Both the position numbers and the translations under genes were made by a program. A model generated the notes under the pieces. It had not been told where the DNA came from, ran no database searches, and saw only the letters and a list, made by a program, of their open reading frames with translations. From NCBI GenBank assembly GCA_021734595.1, contig JAIPIO010000114.1, forward strand, positions 1 to 11,612: a stretch of 11,612 nucleotides of DNA, written 5' to 3'. Numbering within the stretch: the first letter of the stretch is position 1; each line of letters begins with the position of its first letter. The DNA is from Kiritimatiellales bacterium (lineage in GTDB: Bacteria; Verrucomicrobiota; Kiritimatiellia; Kiritimatiellales; Pontiellaceae). Below, piece by piece: positions 1 to 6,241 of the stretch.

Positions 1-13
1 GGGGAACTATATT

Positions 14-1396
14 ATGACTATTCGACAAAAACAGACCAGACGATCATCCCTGGAACGTTCCGCGGCGGCAGCCGGAGCGTTCAGCCTTCCTAACTTTTCC
101 ATCGGCAAGCCCGGTGGCTCGCCTAGCGGTAAACTCAATGTCGCCTGTGTCGGCATCGGCCACATGGGTAGCGGTTCCGTGCAGGGGGGTGCCAAGGAAA
201 ACCTGGTGGCGCTGTGCGATGTCGATTGGCGCGGGAAGTGCGAGGCCTGGGCCAACCGTGTGCCGGTCGACATGGCGGCCCAACATCCGCAAGCCAGAAA
301 ATTCACCGATTTCCGCGAAATGCTCGATGCGATGGGCGACAAAATCGATGTGGTATTGGTTGCCACCCCCGACCATACCCATTTCCCGGCGGCCATGGCG
401 GCGATGGAAAAGGGCAAACATGTTTTTGTGCAAAAACCGCTCGCCCACAATGTCTGGCAGGTGCGTACGTTGCGCAAGGCGATGCATAAATACGGCGTGC
501 AGACGGTAATGGGCAACCAGGGTCATACCTTCGAAGGCATGCGCCTGATCGTCGAATGGGTGCAGGCCGGGATTGTGGGGGAGGTGCGCGAAGTTCATTG
601 CTGGACCGACCGCCCAAAACTGCCGTGGTTTGTCAAACCCACCTCCATTCCGCCCGCCACGGCAGCCGTGCCGGATGGTTTCGACTGGAACCTGTGGCAG
701 GGGCCGACGGCGGCGCGCAACTACAGCCCTGAATATCTGCCGCAACTCTGGCGCGGCTGGTGGGACTACGGCATTGGCTCGCTGGGCGACATTGGCTGCC
801 ACTGTCTCGATGCCCCGTTTTGGGCATTGGAACTGGGCATGCCGACTGCGGTGGATGTGGAACTTGAAGATCCCGTGAACAACGACTACACCGTGTTCAA
901 CGCCCACGTCATCTACCACTTTCCGGCGCGTGGCGGCAAGCCGCCGGTCACGCTGCACTGGTACGAGGGCCGGCCGCGGCCGCCGAAGCTGCCCGGGATG
1001 AAGGAGCTGCCCGGCAACGGCATGTATATGATCGGTTCCAACGAGACGCTGTATGCCGAAGGGATGCGGCCCCGAAGCCCGATGCTCTGGCCGCGCGAAA
1101 ACATGATGAAGTACAGGGACGTGCTCAAGAAGCGTCCGCTGCCCCGCGTCGAGGGCGGGCCGATCGAAGAACTTTTCACCGCCATCAAGGGCGGGCCAAA
1201 ACCGGGTTCCAACTTTGATTATGCCGCCCCGCTTACCGAAATCGTCCTGTTGGGCGGCATGGCCATCCGCACCGGCAAGCGGATTGAATGGGATGCCGAA
1301 AACATGCGGATCACCAACCATCCCGAACTAAACGCCTACGTCAAGGAACCCGTCCGCAAGGGCTGGAACTACGGCGAAAGCCTCTGGAAGGGATAG
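14..1396 (+). CDS. Tat-exported Gfo/Idh/MocA family oxidoreductase
   Basis: A 460-residue protein of the NAD(P)-dependent Gfo/Idh/MocA dehydrogenase family. Seen: an N-terminal twin-arginine motif (T8-RR-SSL) followed by an Ala-rich stretch, so Tat export is likely. Next comes a Rossmann fold with GxGxxG at G47, G49 and G52, then the family's sugar-binding loop VFVQKPLAHN (K141, P142), where Gln replaces the usual Glu of EKP. A second domain follows with GDIGCH ending at H263, the usual catalytic His region. The start at 14 is backed by a GGGGAA purine stretch at bases 1-6. The substrate cannot be read from sequence; relatives act on sugars or sugar alcohols, and GH109 glycosidases share this Tat-plus-Rossmann layout. 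It is a single gene here, ended by its own terminator and convergent with the toxin-antitoxin genes. The family call is firm and the substrate is unknown. Confidence 0.93.
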   Translation: MTIRQKQTRRSSLERSAAAAGAFSLPNFSIGKPGGSPSGKLNVACVGIGHMGSGSVQGGAKENLVALCDVDWRGKCEAWANRVPVDMAAQHPQARKFTDFREMLDAMGDKIDVVLVATPDHTHFPAAMAAMEKGKHVFVQKPLAHNVWQVRTLRKAMHKYGVQTVMGNQGHTFEGMRLIVEWVQAGIVGEVREVHCWTDRPKLPWFVKPTSIPPATAAVPDGFDWNLWQGPTAARNYSPEYLPQLWRGWWDYGIGSLGDIGCHCLDAPFWALELGMPTAVDVELEDPVNNDYTVFNAHVIYHFPARGGKPPVTLHWYEGRPRPPKLPGMKELPGNGMYMIGSNETLYAEGMRPRSPMLWPRENMMKYRDVLKKRPLPRVEGGPIEELFTAIKGGPKPGSNFDYAAPLTEIVLLGGMAIRTGKRIEWDAENMRITNHPELNAYVKEPVRKGWNYGESLWKG

Positions 1397-1403
1397 AAAA
1401 GAA

Positions 1404-1418
1404 TTCCAATCCTTGGAA
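1404..1418. repeat. TTCCA-N5-TGGAA palindrome, copy 1 (intergenic)
   Basis: TTCCAATCCTTGGAA is a perfect 6-3-6 palindrome between the oxidoreductase stop codon and its terminator. It is one of four exact TTCCA-N5-TGGAA sites in the window. A looser relative, TTCCCAGATACTGGAA with one extra base and one change, lies at 1455-1470 in the same intergenic gap. Confidence 0.75.
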
Positions 1419-1427
1419 GTTAAGTTG

Positions 1428-1456
1428 CAGCGTCTGGAAAACGGGCGCTGTTTTTT
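1428..1456 (+). terminator. Intrinsic terminator of the oxidoreductase gene
   Basis: A 9-bp stem (CAGCGTCTG at 1428-1436 with CGGGCGCTG at 1442-1450, including two G-T wobbles) closes a five-base GAAAA loop. Six Ts follow at 1451-1456. It starts 32 bases after the stop codon of the oxidoreductase. In the opposite direction the stem has no T-run, so it should mainly stop plus-strand transcription before it runs into the convergent hipT. Confidence 0.8.
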
Positions 1457-1473
1457 CCCAGATACTGGAAACA

Positions 1474-2418
1474 TCAAAATATGCGGTCAGCACGCTTTTG
1501 GATAAGCTCCCTGTACTGCGATTTCATTTCCATGCTGCAATGTCCCTTTTCCAAGGTTTGGAATGCCTCGTCAAAACTGGATGTGAAACGGGCATAGGCG
1601 TTGGCGACCTGTTTGTAAGTCAGGCGCAACGATTCGGCGAATCGCATGAAGTCTTTCCGTCCAAGGCGTTTTTTTCTCCCGTTGAGTGTGAGCGCGGTTT
1701 CATCGGTATCCTGCGGCAAGAGCAGCTTGGTTGAAAGAAGGACGTAGGCTGGTGACAGTCCGACTTCCCCTTTCGGTTTGTAGAGCAGGGAAAAGTTTTT
1801 CAGGTGCATATCCGAATTGCCGGTTAGAAAGCAAAACAATGTGACCTCGAAAAGGCGTAGGGCATCGAACAGCGGGTTTGCGCAGTACCGGAGAACCGCC
1901 TTACCGACCTGTTCCATCGAGCCACGATACTTTTGCTCGGTAAGCCGGTCGGTTATTTGGCACATGTCTTCCATATGCAACTTATCCATCCCATCCCGAT
2001 CCATGCGCTTGGTGATGAAAGCCAATTGACCATCTTCAAGGGAAATCAGTCCGCACTCGGCGGTTGCGATTCCAAAACAGCGCGCCATGCGCATGGTGAG
2101 GTGTTCCAACTCAGGCATCTCGGGATATTCTGCAACTGGCGGCTTGAGGATGTAGCCCCCTTCGAGTCCAACCAATGTAAATCTAGAACCTTGCCGATGA
2201 CCGCCCTTTTCAAGGTGCATGGAAAGTTTTGGCTGTACTCCGGGAACCGTAACGTTTCGCCGAACGATCTGTTCCGCAAGTCCGTTGAGTTGCTCCCATG
2301 TGTAGGGCAAGGTTGGTGCATTGGCCGTGTCAAACAGCTTTTTGCTGCAGGCCGGATGATAACCCATGCCCTCGCCTTCAAGAGGTTCGAGACAAACCAG
2401 GCAGGTATCCTTATTCAT
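1474..2418 (-). CDS. hipT: HipT-like Ser/Thr kinase toxin, HipA C-terminal domain family
   Basis: A 314-residue kinase toxin of the tripartite HipBST type, lacking the N-subdomain 1 of classical HipA, which is supplied by the separate upstream gene. Seen: an N-terminal possible metal site (C6-x2-C9, H21, C24), the Gly-rich loop TVPGVQPKLS (T57 to S66), the ATP-binding Lys K92 in YILKPP, and the catalytic segment GNSDMHLKN with D203 and N208. Odd: in LSPAYVLLST, V226 (codon GTC) stands where HipA proteins have the metal-binding Asp (D332 of E. coli HipA), so the kinase may be inactive or weakened. Gly-loop positions 57 and 59 are Thr and Pro, not the two Ser reported as autophosphorylation sites in E. 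coli O127 HipT. The start at 2418 has a strong GGAGG six bases upstream and overlaps hipS by 8 bases. Two sampled 60-base lines are 45-48% GC, below the neighbouring operon, which may point to transfer. The family call is firm; activity is uncertain. Confidence 0.9.
   Translation of the reverse strand: MNKDTCLVCLEPLEGEGMGYHPACSKKLFDTANAPTLPYTWEQLNGLAEQIVRRNVTVPGVQPKLSMHLEKGGHRQGSRFTLVGLEGGYILKPPVAEYPEMPELEHLTMRMARCFGIATAECGLISLEDGQLAFITKRMDRDGMDKLHMEDMCQITDRLTEQKYRGSMEQVGKAVLRYCANPLFDALRLFEVTLFCFLTGNSDMHLKNFSLLYKPKGEVGLSPAYVLLSTKLLLPQDTDETALTLNGRKKRLGRKDFMRFAESLRLTYKQVANAYARFTSSFDEAFQTLEKGHCSMEMKSQYRELIQKRADRIF
1549..1563. repeat. TTCCA-N5-TGGAA palindrome, copy 2 (inside hipT)
   Basis: TTCCAAGGTTTGGAA is a second perfect 6-3-6 palindrome. 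It lies inside the 3' part of hipT, where it encodes FQTLE on the minus strand. It is 145 bases from copy 1. Confidence 0.7.
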
Positions 2419-2743
2419 TTCCGACCTCCATCGAAACTACGGAAACCGCCCCGATGCAATCGCGGCAACAAGCCAGGAGAAGTCCCATGCGATCGCGCGG
2501 ATCAAGCTTCCAGGTTTGCTCGGCAATATCAAGCAGCCACCCTTCCGGGATCAATCCATCGAAAAAGGGGAATAGGCGCTTGTCCGCGAACGGTTCGGGT
2601 TGAAGCGGTAGCGATAGGCTGATCGCTATTGCATTCTCCCGGTCAAGATAATCGGCGTCGTAGGAAAAAACATAGCCGGAATCCCGTTCCTCTAGAATGC
2701 CTGCCAATAAGCCTTGGATATGTATTTCAGCCTTCCTCATCAT
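2411..2743 (-). CDS. hipS: HipS-like antitoxin, HipA N-terminal subdomain 1
   Basis: A 110-residue protein matching the N-subdomain 1 of HipA as a stand-alone gene. Seen: the SLSLPL motif (residues 42-47), FFDGLIPEGW (residues 60-69) and a conserved tail, DPRDRMGLLLACCRDC (residues 82-97). In the E. coli O127 HipBST system the equivalent small protein is the antitoxin, and a conserved Trp is thought to plug the kinase active site; W69 here is the likely equivalent. The gene overlaps hipB by 17 bases and hipT by 8, so the three are translationally coupled. Two ATGs occur in tandem at the start (2743 and 2740). GGAG lies 4 and 7 bases upstream of them, so 2740 may be the true start. This is not a broken hipA: the downstream gene has its own strong ribosome site and N-terminal module. 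Confidence 0.9.
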   Translation of the reverse strand: MMRKAEIHIQGLLAGILEERDSGYVFSYDADYLDRENAIAISLSLPLQPEPFADKRLFPFFDGLIPEGWLLDIAEQTWKLDPRDRMGLLLACCRDCIGAVSVVSMEVGNE

Positions 2744-2951
2744 CTAGCTCCATGCGAAAGGCAACCGGCTCCATCCGGTGGCCGAACAGCGCCAGAACCT
2801 GGTTGACCTTGTCGAGACGTAACGAGGTTTTCCCCTGTTCAAGATCACGGATAAACCGCAGGCCAACACCTGCGCGGTTAGCCAGTTCCTTTTGCGTCAA
2901 CCGCATTGCACGGCGACGCTCCTTAATGAATTCAATCAATGGTTCCGTCAT
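2727..2951 (-). CDS. hipB: HipB-like helix-turn-helix antitoxin and autorepressor
   Basis: A 74-residue Cro/C1-type DNA-binding protein and first gene of the hipBST operon. Seen: the helix-turn-helix core RLTQKELANRAGVGLRFIRD (about residues 17-36) and a typical following segment LEQGKTSLRLDKVNQVLALF, ending in an acidic tail (MELDDEEG). HipB proteins bind operators upstream of their own operon and repress it. Three matching dyads lie immediately upstream. The start was chosen at 2951 because five Gs sit five bases upstream of it. An in-frame ATG at 2963 would add four residues (MGDI) but has no ribosome site and falls inside an operator box. The 3' end overlaps hipS by 17 bases. Confidence 0.88.
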   Translation of the reverse strand: MTEPLIEFIKERRRAMRLTQKELANRAGVGLRFIRDLEQGKTSLRLDKVNQVLALFGHRMEPVAFRMELDDEEG

Positions 2952-2952
2952 A

Positions 2953-3050
2953 ATATCCCCCATCGGGTATAAATCAATTAATAAAAGCTATAATAAACCC
3001 GAACGGGTATATCAACCATAAAAAATGCAAATATATCCCCGAACGGGTGT
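2953..3050. promoter_or_regulatory. Three hipBST operator dyads at 40-bp spacing
   Basis: Three related dyads precede hipB. Box 1 is CCCCATCGGG at 2958-2967, box 2 is CCCGAACGGG at 2998-3007 and box 3 is CCCGAACGGG at 3038-3047. Their centres are exactly 40 bp apart, about four helical turns, and their flanks are similar (TAT or TAA on the left, GTATA or GTGTA on the right). Box 1 covers the alternative hipB start codon and the five-G ribosome site of the chosen start, so protein bound there could block initiation. The layout resembles the TATCC...GGATA operators known for E. coli HipB. Binding by this HipB is inference. Confidence 0.72.
2990..3015 (-). promoter_or_regulatory. Weak candidate hipBST promoter
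   Basis: Reading the minus strand, TTGATA (3015-3010) and TATTAT (2995-2990) resemble -35 and -10 elements. Their spacing is only 14 bases, shorter than usual. Operator box 2 lies exactly between them, as expected for an autorepressed promoter. The match is suggestive only. Confidence 0.3.
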
Positions 3051-3052
3051 AA

Positions 3053-4156
3053 TTAAGCCGTGGTGGCTTGGAGCACGCGGTCGATGGCGTGGAGGGCCGT
3101 GCCCTGCAGTTTGCCAGCTTCAGCGAGTTCGATGGTGCAGCCCGCGGCGGCAGGCGCCAGGGCCCGGGCCTTGGCCAGTTTTCTGATCCGTTCAAGATAG
3201 TCGGGGACTTCGCGGGAAAGTGCGGTGTGTAGGTAGATAACCTGTGGATTGAACAGGTTGATGGCCGCCGCCAGTCCGATGGCCTGGTATTTCAGGACAT
3301 TGTTCACGGCTTTTGCTTTTGACGTACTTTCTAATGCCTGGAAATAGGCGCGGTCGCTGGCAACGGTTTCGAGACAGCCGCGGTTTCCGCAGCCGCACAG
3401 CTGGCCGTCAGGTTCTACGGTGATGTGGCCGATCTCCCCGGCAAAGCCGGAGTGGCCGTTGAGCAGCTTGCCGTCGCAGACCACGCCCGCGCCCACGCCA
3501 CCGCTAAAATCCATCAACAGAAAATCCTGCAGTCCCTTGCGCTGCTGGATGAGGCTGAGCGCTTTTTCCTCGTGCAGGACGCGCGCCTTCAGTTTTAGAC
3601 GCTGGGCAATCTCTTTGGCCGGGGCGGTGTTTTCCAACCAGTGGATGTTCGGGCAGAATACACTGTTGCCGCTGCGCCGGTCGATGAGCCCCGGCAAACA
3701 GACCGCGGTCAGCAGGCATTTACGTCCGTCTGAATCTCGCGCGGCGCGCATCGCTTCAGCCAGCCGGTCATAGAATCCAGTAAGAGACCGGCCGGTGGGG
3801 AAGGTTACCTCGGAATCCTTGTTCACAGCACCATTCAGGCTGTAAGCGGCAACAGTGGTTTCATCAATATCGATCACGGAGGCCAAGACACAGACCTTGT
3901 CGGCGGCGAGGCGGTAGAGGGTGCGGGGACGGCCGAACGACTCGTGGTCGATCCGGTCCTTTTCAATCAAGCCGGCCTTTTCAAGTTGGTTGAACAACTT
4001 GGTCATGGTGGTGGTGCTGATGCCGCTGTCGCGCGCCAAGTCGACCTTGGAAAAGGTGTCGGCCTGCCGCATCAGTTGTAGGACATTTTCGATATTCGCC
4101 TGCCTGACGAGTGCCGGGCCGGTTTTTGCGTTCGATGGATTCCCGGTTTTTTTCAT
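3053..4156 (-). CDS. ROK-family transcriptional regulator, likely of the arabinose operon
   Basis: A 367-residue ROK (repressor, ORF, kinase) protein of the NagC/XylR type. Seen: an N-terminal winged helix-turn-helix (about residues 20-85, with STTTMTKLFNQLEKAGLI), then an ROK domain. The latter holds the phosphate loop MDFSGGVGAG (residues 215-224) and the signature GHSGFAGEIGH ending at H244. It also has the zinc knuckle CGCGNRGC (C254, C256, C261), completing the H-C-C-C set. The N-terminal kinase motif DxGGT is degenerate (DIDETT at 96-101), so it should sense sugar rather than phosphorylate it. It is divergent from the GH127-ara operon with about 80 bases between starts, which makes it the likely operon regulator; the ligand may be L-arabinose or an oligosaccharide. 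No terminator follows its stop: hipBST operator box 3 begins within about 10 bases, so read-through into hipBST is possible. Confidence 0.92.
   Translation of the reverse strand: MKKTGNPSNAKTGPALVRQANIENVLQLMRQADTFSKVDLARDSGISTTTMTKLFNQLEKAGLIEKDRIDHESFGRPRTLYRLAADKVCVLASVIDIDETTVAAYSLNGAVNKDSEVTFPTGRSLTGFYDRLAEAMRAARDSDGRKCLLTAVCLPGLIDRRSGNSVFCPNIHWLENTAPAKEIAQRLKLKARVLHEEKALSLIQQRKGLQDFLLMDFSGGVGAGVVCDGKLLNGHSGFAGEIGHITVEPDGQLCGCGNRGCLETVASDRAYFQALESTSKAKAVNNVLKYQAIGLAAAINLFNPQVIYLHTALSREVPDYLERIRKLAKARALAPAAAGCTIELAEAGKLQGTALHAIDRVLQATTA
3329..3343. repeat. Near-match to the TTCCA-N5-TGGAA palindrome
   Basis: TTCTAATGCCTGGAA differs from TTCCA-N5-TGGAA at one position. It lies inside the ROK gene. 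Other one-mismatch sites are at 3632-3646 (also in the ROK gene), 8254-8268 (araD) and 9459-9473 (symporter gene). On its own such a site could be chance. Confidence 0.35.
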
Positions 4157-4185
4157 TGATCAATTACACCTGCCTGTGTCATAAA
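4155..4185 (+). promoter_or_regulatory. Candidate promoter and operator of the GH127-ara operon
   Basis: The gap between the divergent ROK and GH127 genes holds the 10-base palindrome ATTGATCAAT (4155-4164), which overlaps the ROK start codon. It also holds an imperfect dyad, TTACAC-CTGCCT-GTGTCA (4164-4181, five of six positions matching). A weak promoter reads TTGATC (4157-4162), a 17-base spacer, then CATAAA (4180-4185). The dyad sits between those -35 and -10 elements, where a bound ROK repressor would block the operon. This is inference from position and symmetry. Confidence 0.4.
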
Positions 4186-4239
4186 ACGAAACTTATGGAA
4201 CAAGGTTTCAAAAGTCAAGCGGCTAAAGAAGCGCAACGA

Positions 4240-6216
4240 GTGAAAAAAACAGTGCGATACAGCTTGTCGGTATTCATTGCGGCGGCCTCTCTCGGGCAGG
4301 CACAACCATTCTATAACCATGCAATCGTTAAACCGATCGGTTTCGAGGATGTCACCATCAATGATGGGTTTATCAAGAAGGTCCGCGACCGCAGCCGCGA
4401 TGTTGGTACGCCGGCATACATGGCCGAGTTTGAAAAACATGGCGAGATTCAAAACTACCGCATGGTTGCGAACAATATCCAAGGCAAGGCGGGAAAGCAT
4501 TATCTGGGTGCCAATGTGGATGAGTTTGTCTACAAGCAACTCGAAGCCATGGGCATCTATGCCGCGGAAAGCGAGGAGATCGCCAAACTGCATAAGTCGC
4601 TGGCCGAGCTGATTGTTTCCGCGCAGGACAAGAACGGCTACCTGAACACCTTCTATCAGAATCCGAATATTGCAAACTTTGGGAAGCACAAGCGGTTTGC
4701 GCCGTTGAACCGGTTTGAACTGTATGACTTCGGCCACTATGCCCAGGCCGCCGTGGCGCACTTTCGCGCGACAGGTGACCGCGGGCTCTTGGACTCCGCG
4801 CTCCGTTTTGCCGATCTGCTGGTTGCAAAATTCGCCGACCCGAACGATCTTCCGTATGCGCTTTACCAGAAGCCGCTGAACAAGAAATACGAGCATCCGA
4901 ACCACGAGTTGGCCATGGTGGCCCTTTATCGGGTCACGGGTGACCGGCGGTATCTCGATTTTGTGCGGCAGACCTACGAAGAGTACGGTTTCTTCGGTCC
5001 GAAGTTTAACGAGATATGGGGCCATGCCGTACAGGAAACCCTGCTGTATGCCGGTGCCGCCGACCTGTATCTGGAAATCGGGAATCAGGATCTCCGGGAA
5101 GTCGTAAAACGGTTGTGGAACGACCGGACCGAACGCAAGCAGTATATTATCGGCACGGCTGGGTCGACGGGCAAAGGCGAGTCATACGGTGCCCCGTACC
5201 ACCTGCCGCACGAAGCCGCCTATTGCGAAACCTGCGTGGGAATCAGCAGTATATTTTGGAACCATAAAATGTTGCTCGCCCACGGCGAAGTGATCCATGC
5301 CGATGAAATGGAACGGTCACTCTACAACAACGTGCTGTGCGGATATGCGTTGAACGGCAAGGAATATTTTTACCCCCAGCAGCTGCGTTACGATCCTGGG
5401 CACGGGCTTACGCATAGAAAGCCGGGTGATGCGGGAGGCAAACTGCGCTCACCCTATCTGCGGTGCTCCTGCTGTCCTCCCAACATTCACCGGTTGTTCG
5501 CCTCCATCGGCGACTACATCTACACGCAGTCCAACAAAGGTATTCGAGTCGATCTTTTCGTCGCCAGTTCCCTGAAGTGCAAGCTTGGCGGTCAGGTCGG
5601 CACGCTGATCCAGGAGACGGACTATCCGTGGAACGGCAATGTCAAACTTACCGTCAAGGGGATTCAGAACGCTTCCGCGGAAATTGCCGTTCGCATACCC
5701 GGGTGGTGCGAAGGCGCGGTGGTGAAGGTAAACGGAAAAAATGTGCAAGCCGCCCCTGCCGGGAAATATGTGTCGGTTAAACGGAAGTGGAACGACGGGG
5801 ACGTGGTTGAGCTAAACATGCCGATGCATCCTCGGGTGATTCCGCCGAATCCAAAGGTAAAGGCGCAGGAGGGCAGGACGGCCCTGATGTATGGACCGGT
5901 GGTCTACTGTATCGAGCATGCCGATAATCCGGGCATCGACCTCCGCAGAATTACGGTTGAACAAAATGTTGAGCCGAAGACTGAATTTGATGCACAACTG
6001 CTGGGCGGAGTGGTTAAGATGACGATGCCGGCCAAACAATGGATTACTGCAGGAAATGCGAAGGACGTTACGCTCACGGCGATTCCATATTATGCGTGGG
6101 CGAACCGGGAGATCGGCTACATGAATGTCTGGCCGGCAACGGATCGTAGGATTGCCCTTGCTCCGCCGGCAAAGGAAACCATGGCCGAACCTTATTTTGC
6201 AGGACACAACCAGTAG
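4240..6216 (+). CDS. Secreted GH127-like beta-L-arabinofuranosidase
   Basis: Glycoside hydrolase of the GH127/DUF1680 group (GH146 is a close alternative), expected to release L-arabinofuranose from arabinan side chains or arabinosylated glycans outside the cytoplasm. From the GTG at 4240 it is 658 residues and opens with a clean Sec signal peptide (MKKTVRYSLSVFIAAASLGQA), probably cleaved after A21. An (alpha/alpha)6-type domain follows, then a beta-sandwich C-terminal part. The zinc and nucleophile residues of Bifidobacterium HypBA1 (E338, C340, C417, C418) appear as E330 and C332 in CETCVG and as C411 and C412 in CSCCPPN. An alternative ATG at 4195 would add 15 residues; the ribosome site is weak at both. 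It is the first gene of the arabinose operon, 25 bases ahead of araB, so release and catabolism are co-expressed. Exact substrate linkage is not provable from sequence. Confidence 0.92.
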   Translation: MKKTVRYSLSVFIAAASLGQAQPFYNHAIVKPIGFEDVTINDGFIKKVRDRSRDVGTPAYMAEFEKHGEIQNYRMVANNIQGKAGKHYLGANVDEFVYKQLEAMGIYAAESEEIAKLHKSLAELIVSAQDKNGYLNTFYQNPNIANFGKHKRFAPLNRFELYDFGHYAQAAVAHFRATGDRGLLDSALRFADLLVAKFADPNDLPYALYQKPLNKKYEHPNHELAMVALYRVTGDRRYLDFVRQTYEEYGFFGPKFNEIWGHAVQETLLYAGAADLYLEIGNQDLREVVKRLWNDRTERKQYIIGTAGSTGKGESYGAPYHLPHEAAYCETCVGISSIFWNHKMLLAHGEVIHADEMERSLYNNVLCGYALNGKEYFYPQQLRYDPGHGLTHRKPGDAGGKLRSPYLRCSCCPPNIHRLFASIGDYIYTQSNKGIRVDLFVASSLKCKLGGQVGTLIQETDYPWNGNVKLTVKGIQNASAEIAVRIPGWCEGAVVKVNGKNVQAAPAGKYVSVKRKWNDGDVVELNMPMHPRVIPPNPKVKAQEGRTALMYGPVVYCIEHADNPGIDLRRITVEQNVEPKTEFDAQLLGGVVKMTMPAKQWITAGNAKDVTLTAIPYYAWANREIGYMNVWPATDRRIALAPPAKETMAEPYFAGHNQ

Positions 6217-6241
6217 GTTTAGTGAATCAGGGAGAAAACAG

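Noticed and set aside
52..61. The palindrome GGAACGTTCC near the start of the oxidoreductase gene
   Set aside because: It is a single 10-base palindrome inside the Tat-signal coding region, with its half-sites in the opposite order to the TTCCA...TGGAA motif. Chance is adequate.
44..1321. A long open frame of 425 codons antisense to the oxidoreductase
   Set aside because: It is rich in His, Arg and Pro with no recognisable domain, and mirrors a high-GC real gene. The plus-strand frame carries clear family motifs.
1474..2743. A frameshifted hipA pseudogene split in two
   Set aside because: The kinase part has its own GGAGG ribosome site, its own CxxC...HxxC N-terminal module and an 8-base overlap with the upstream gene. 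This matches natural HipS and HipT.
4153..5025. A 290-codon frame antisense to the GH127 gene
   Set aside because: It shows no domain and covers the divergent control region. The opposite strand has a signal peptide and conserved catalytic residues.
6125..6241. An N-terminal extension of araB starting at 6125
   Set aside because: It overlaps the arabinofuranosidase coding region, and the extra residues match nothing. GGGAG before 6242 and the family start MSKYAIGLDYG support the shorter form.
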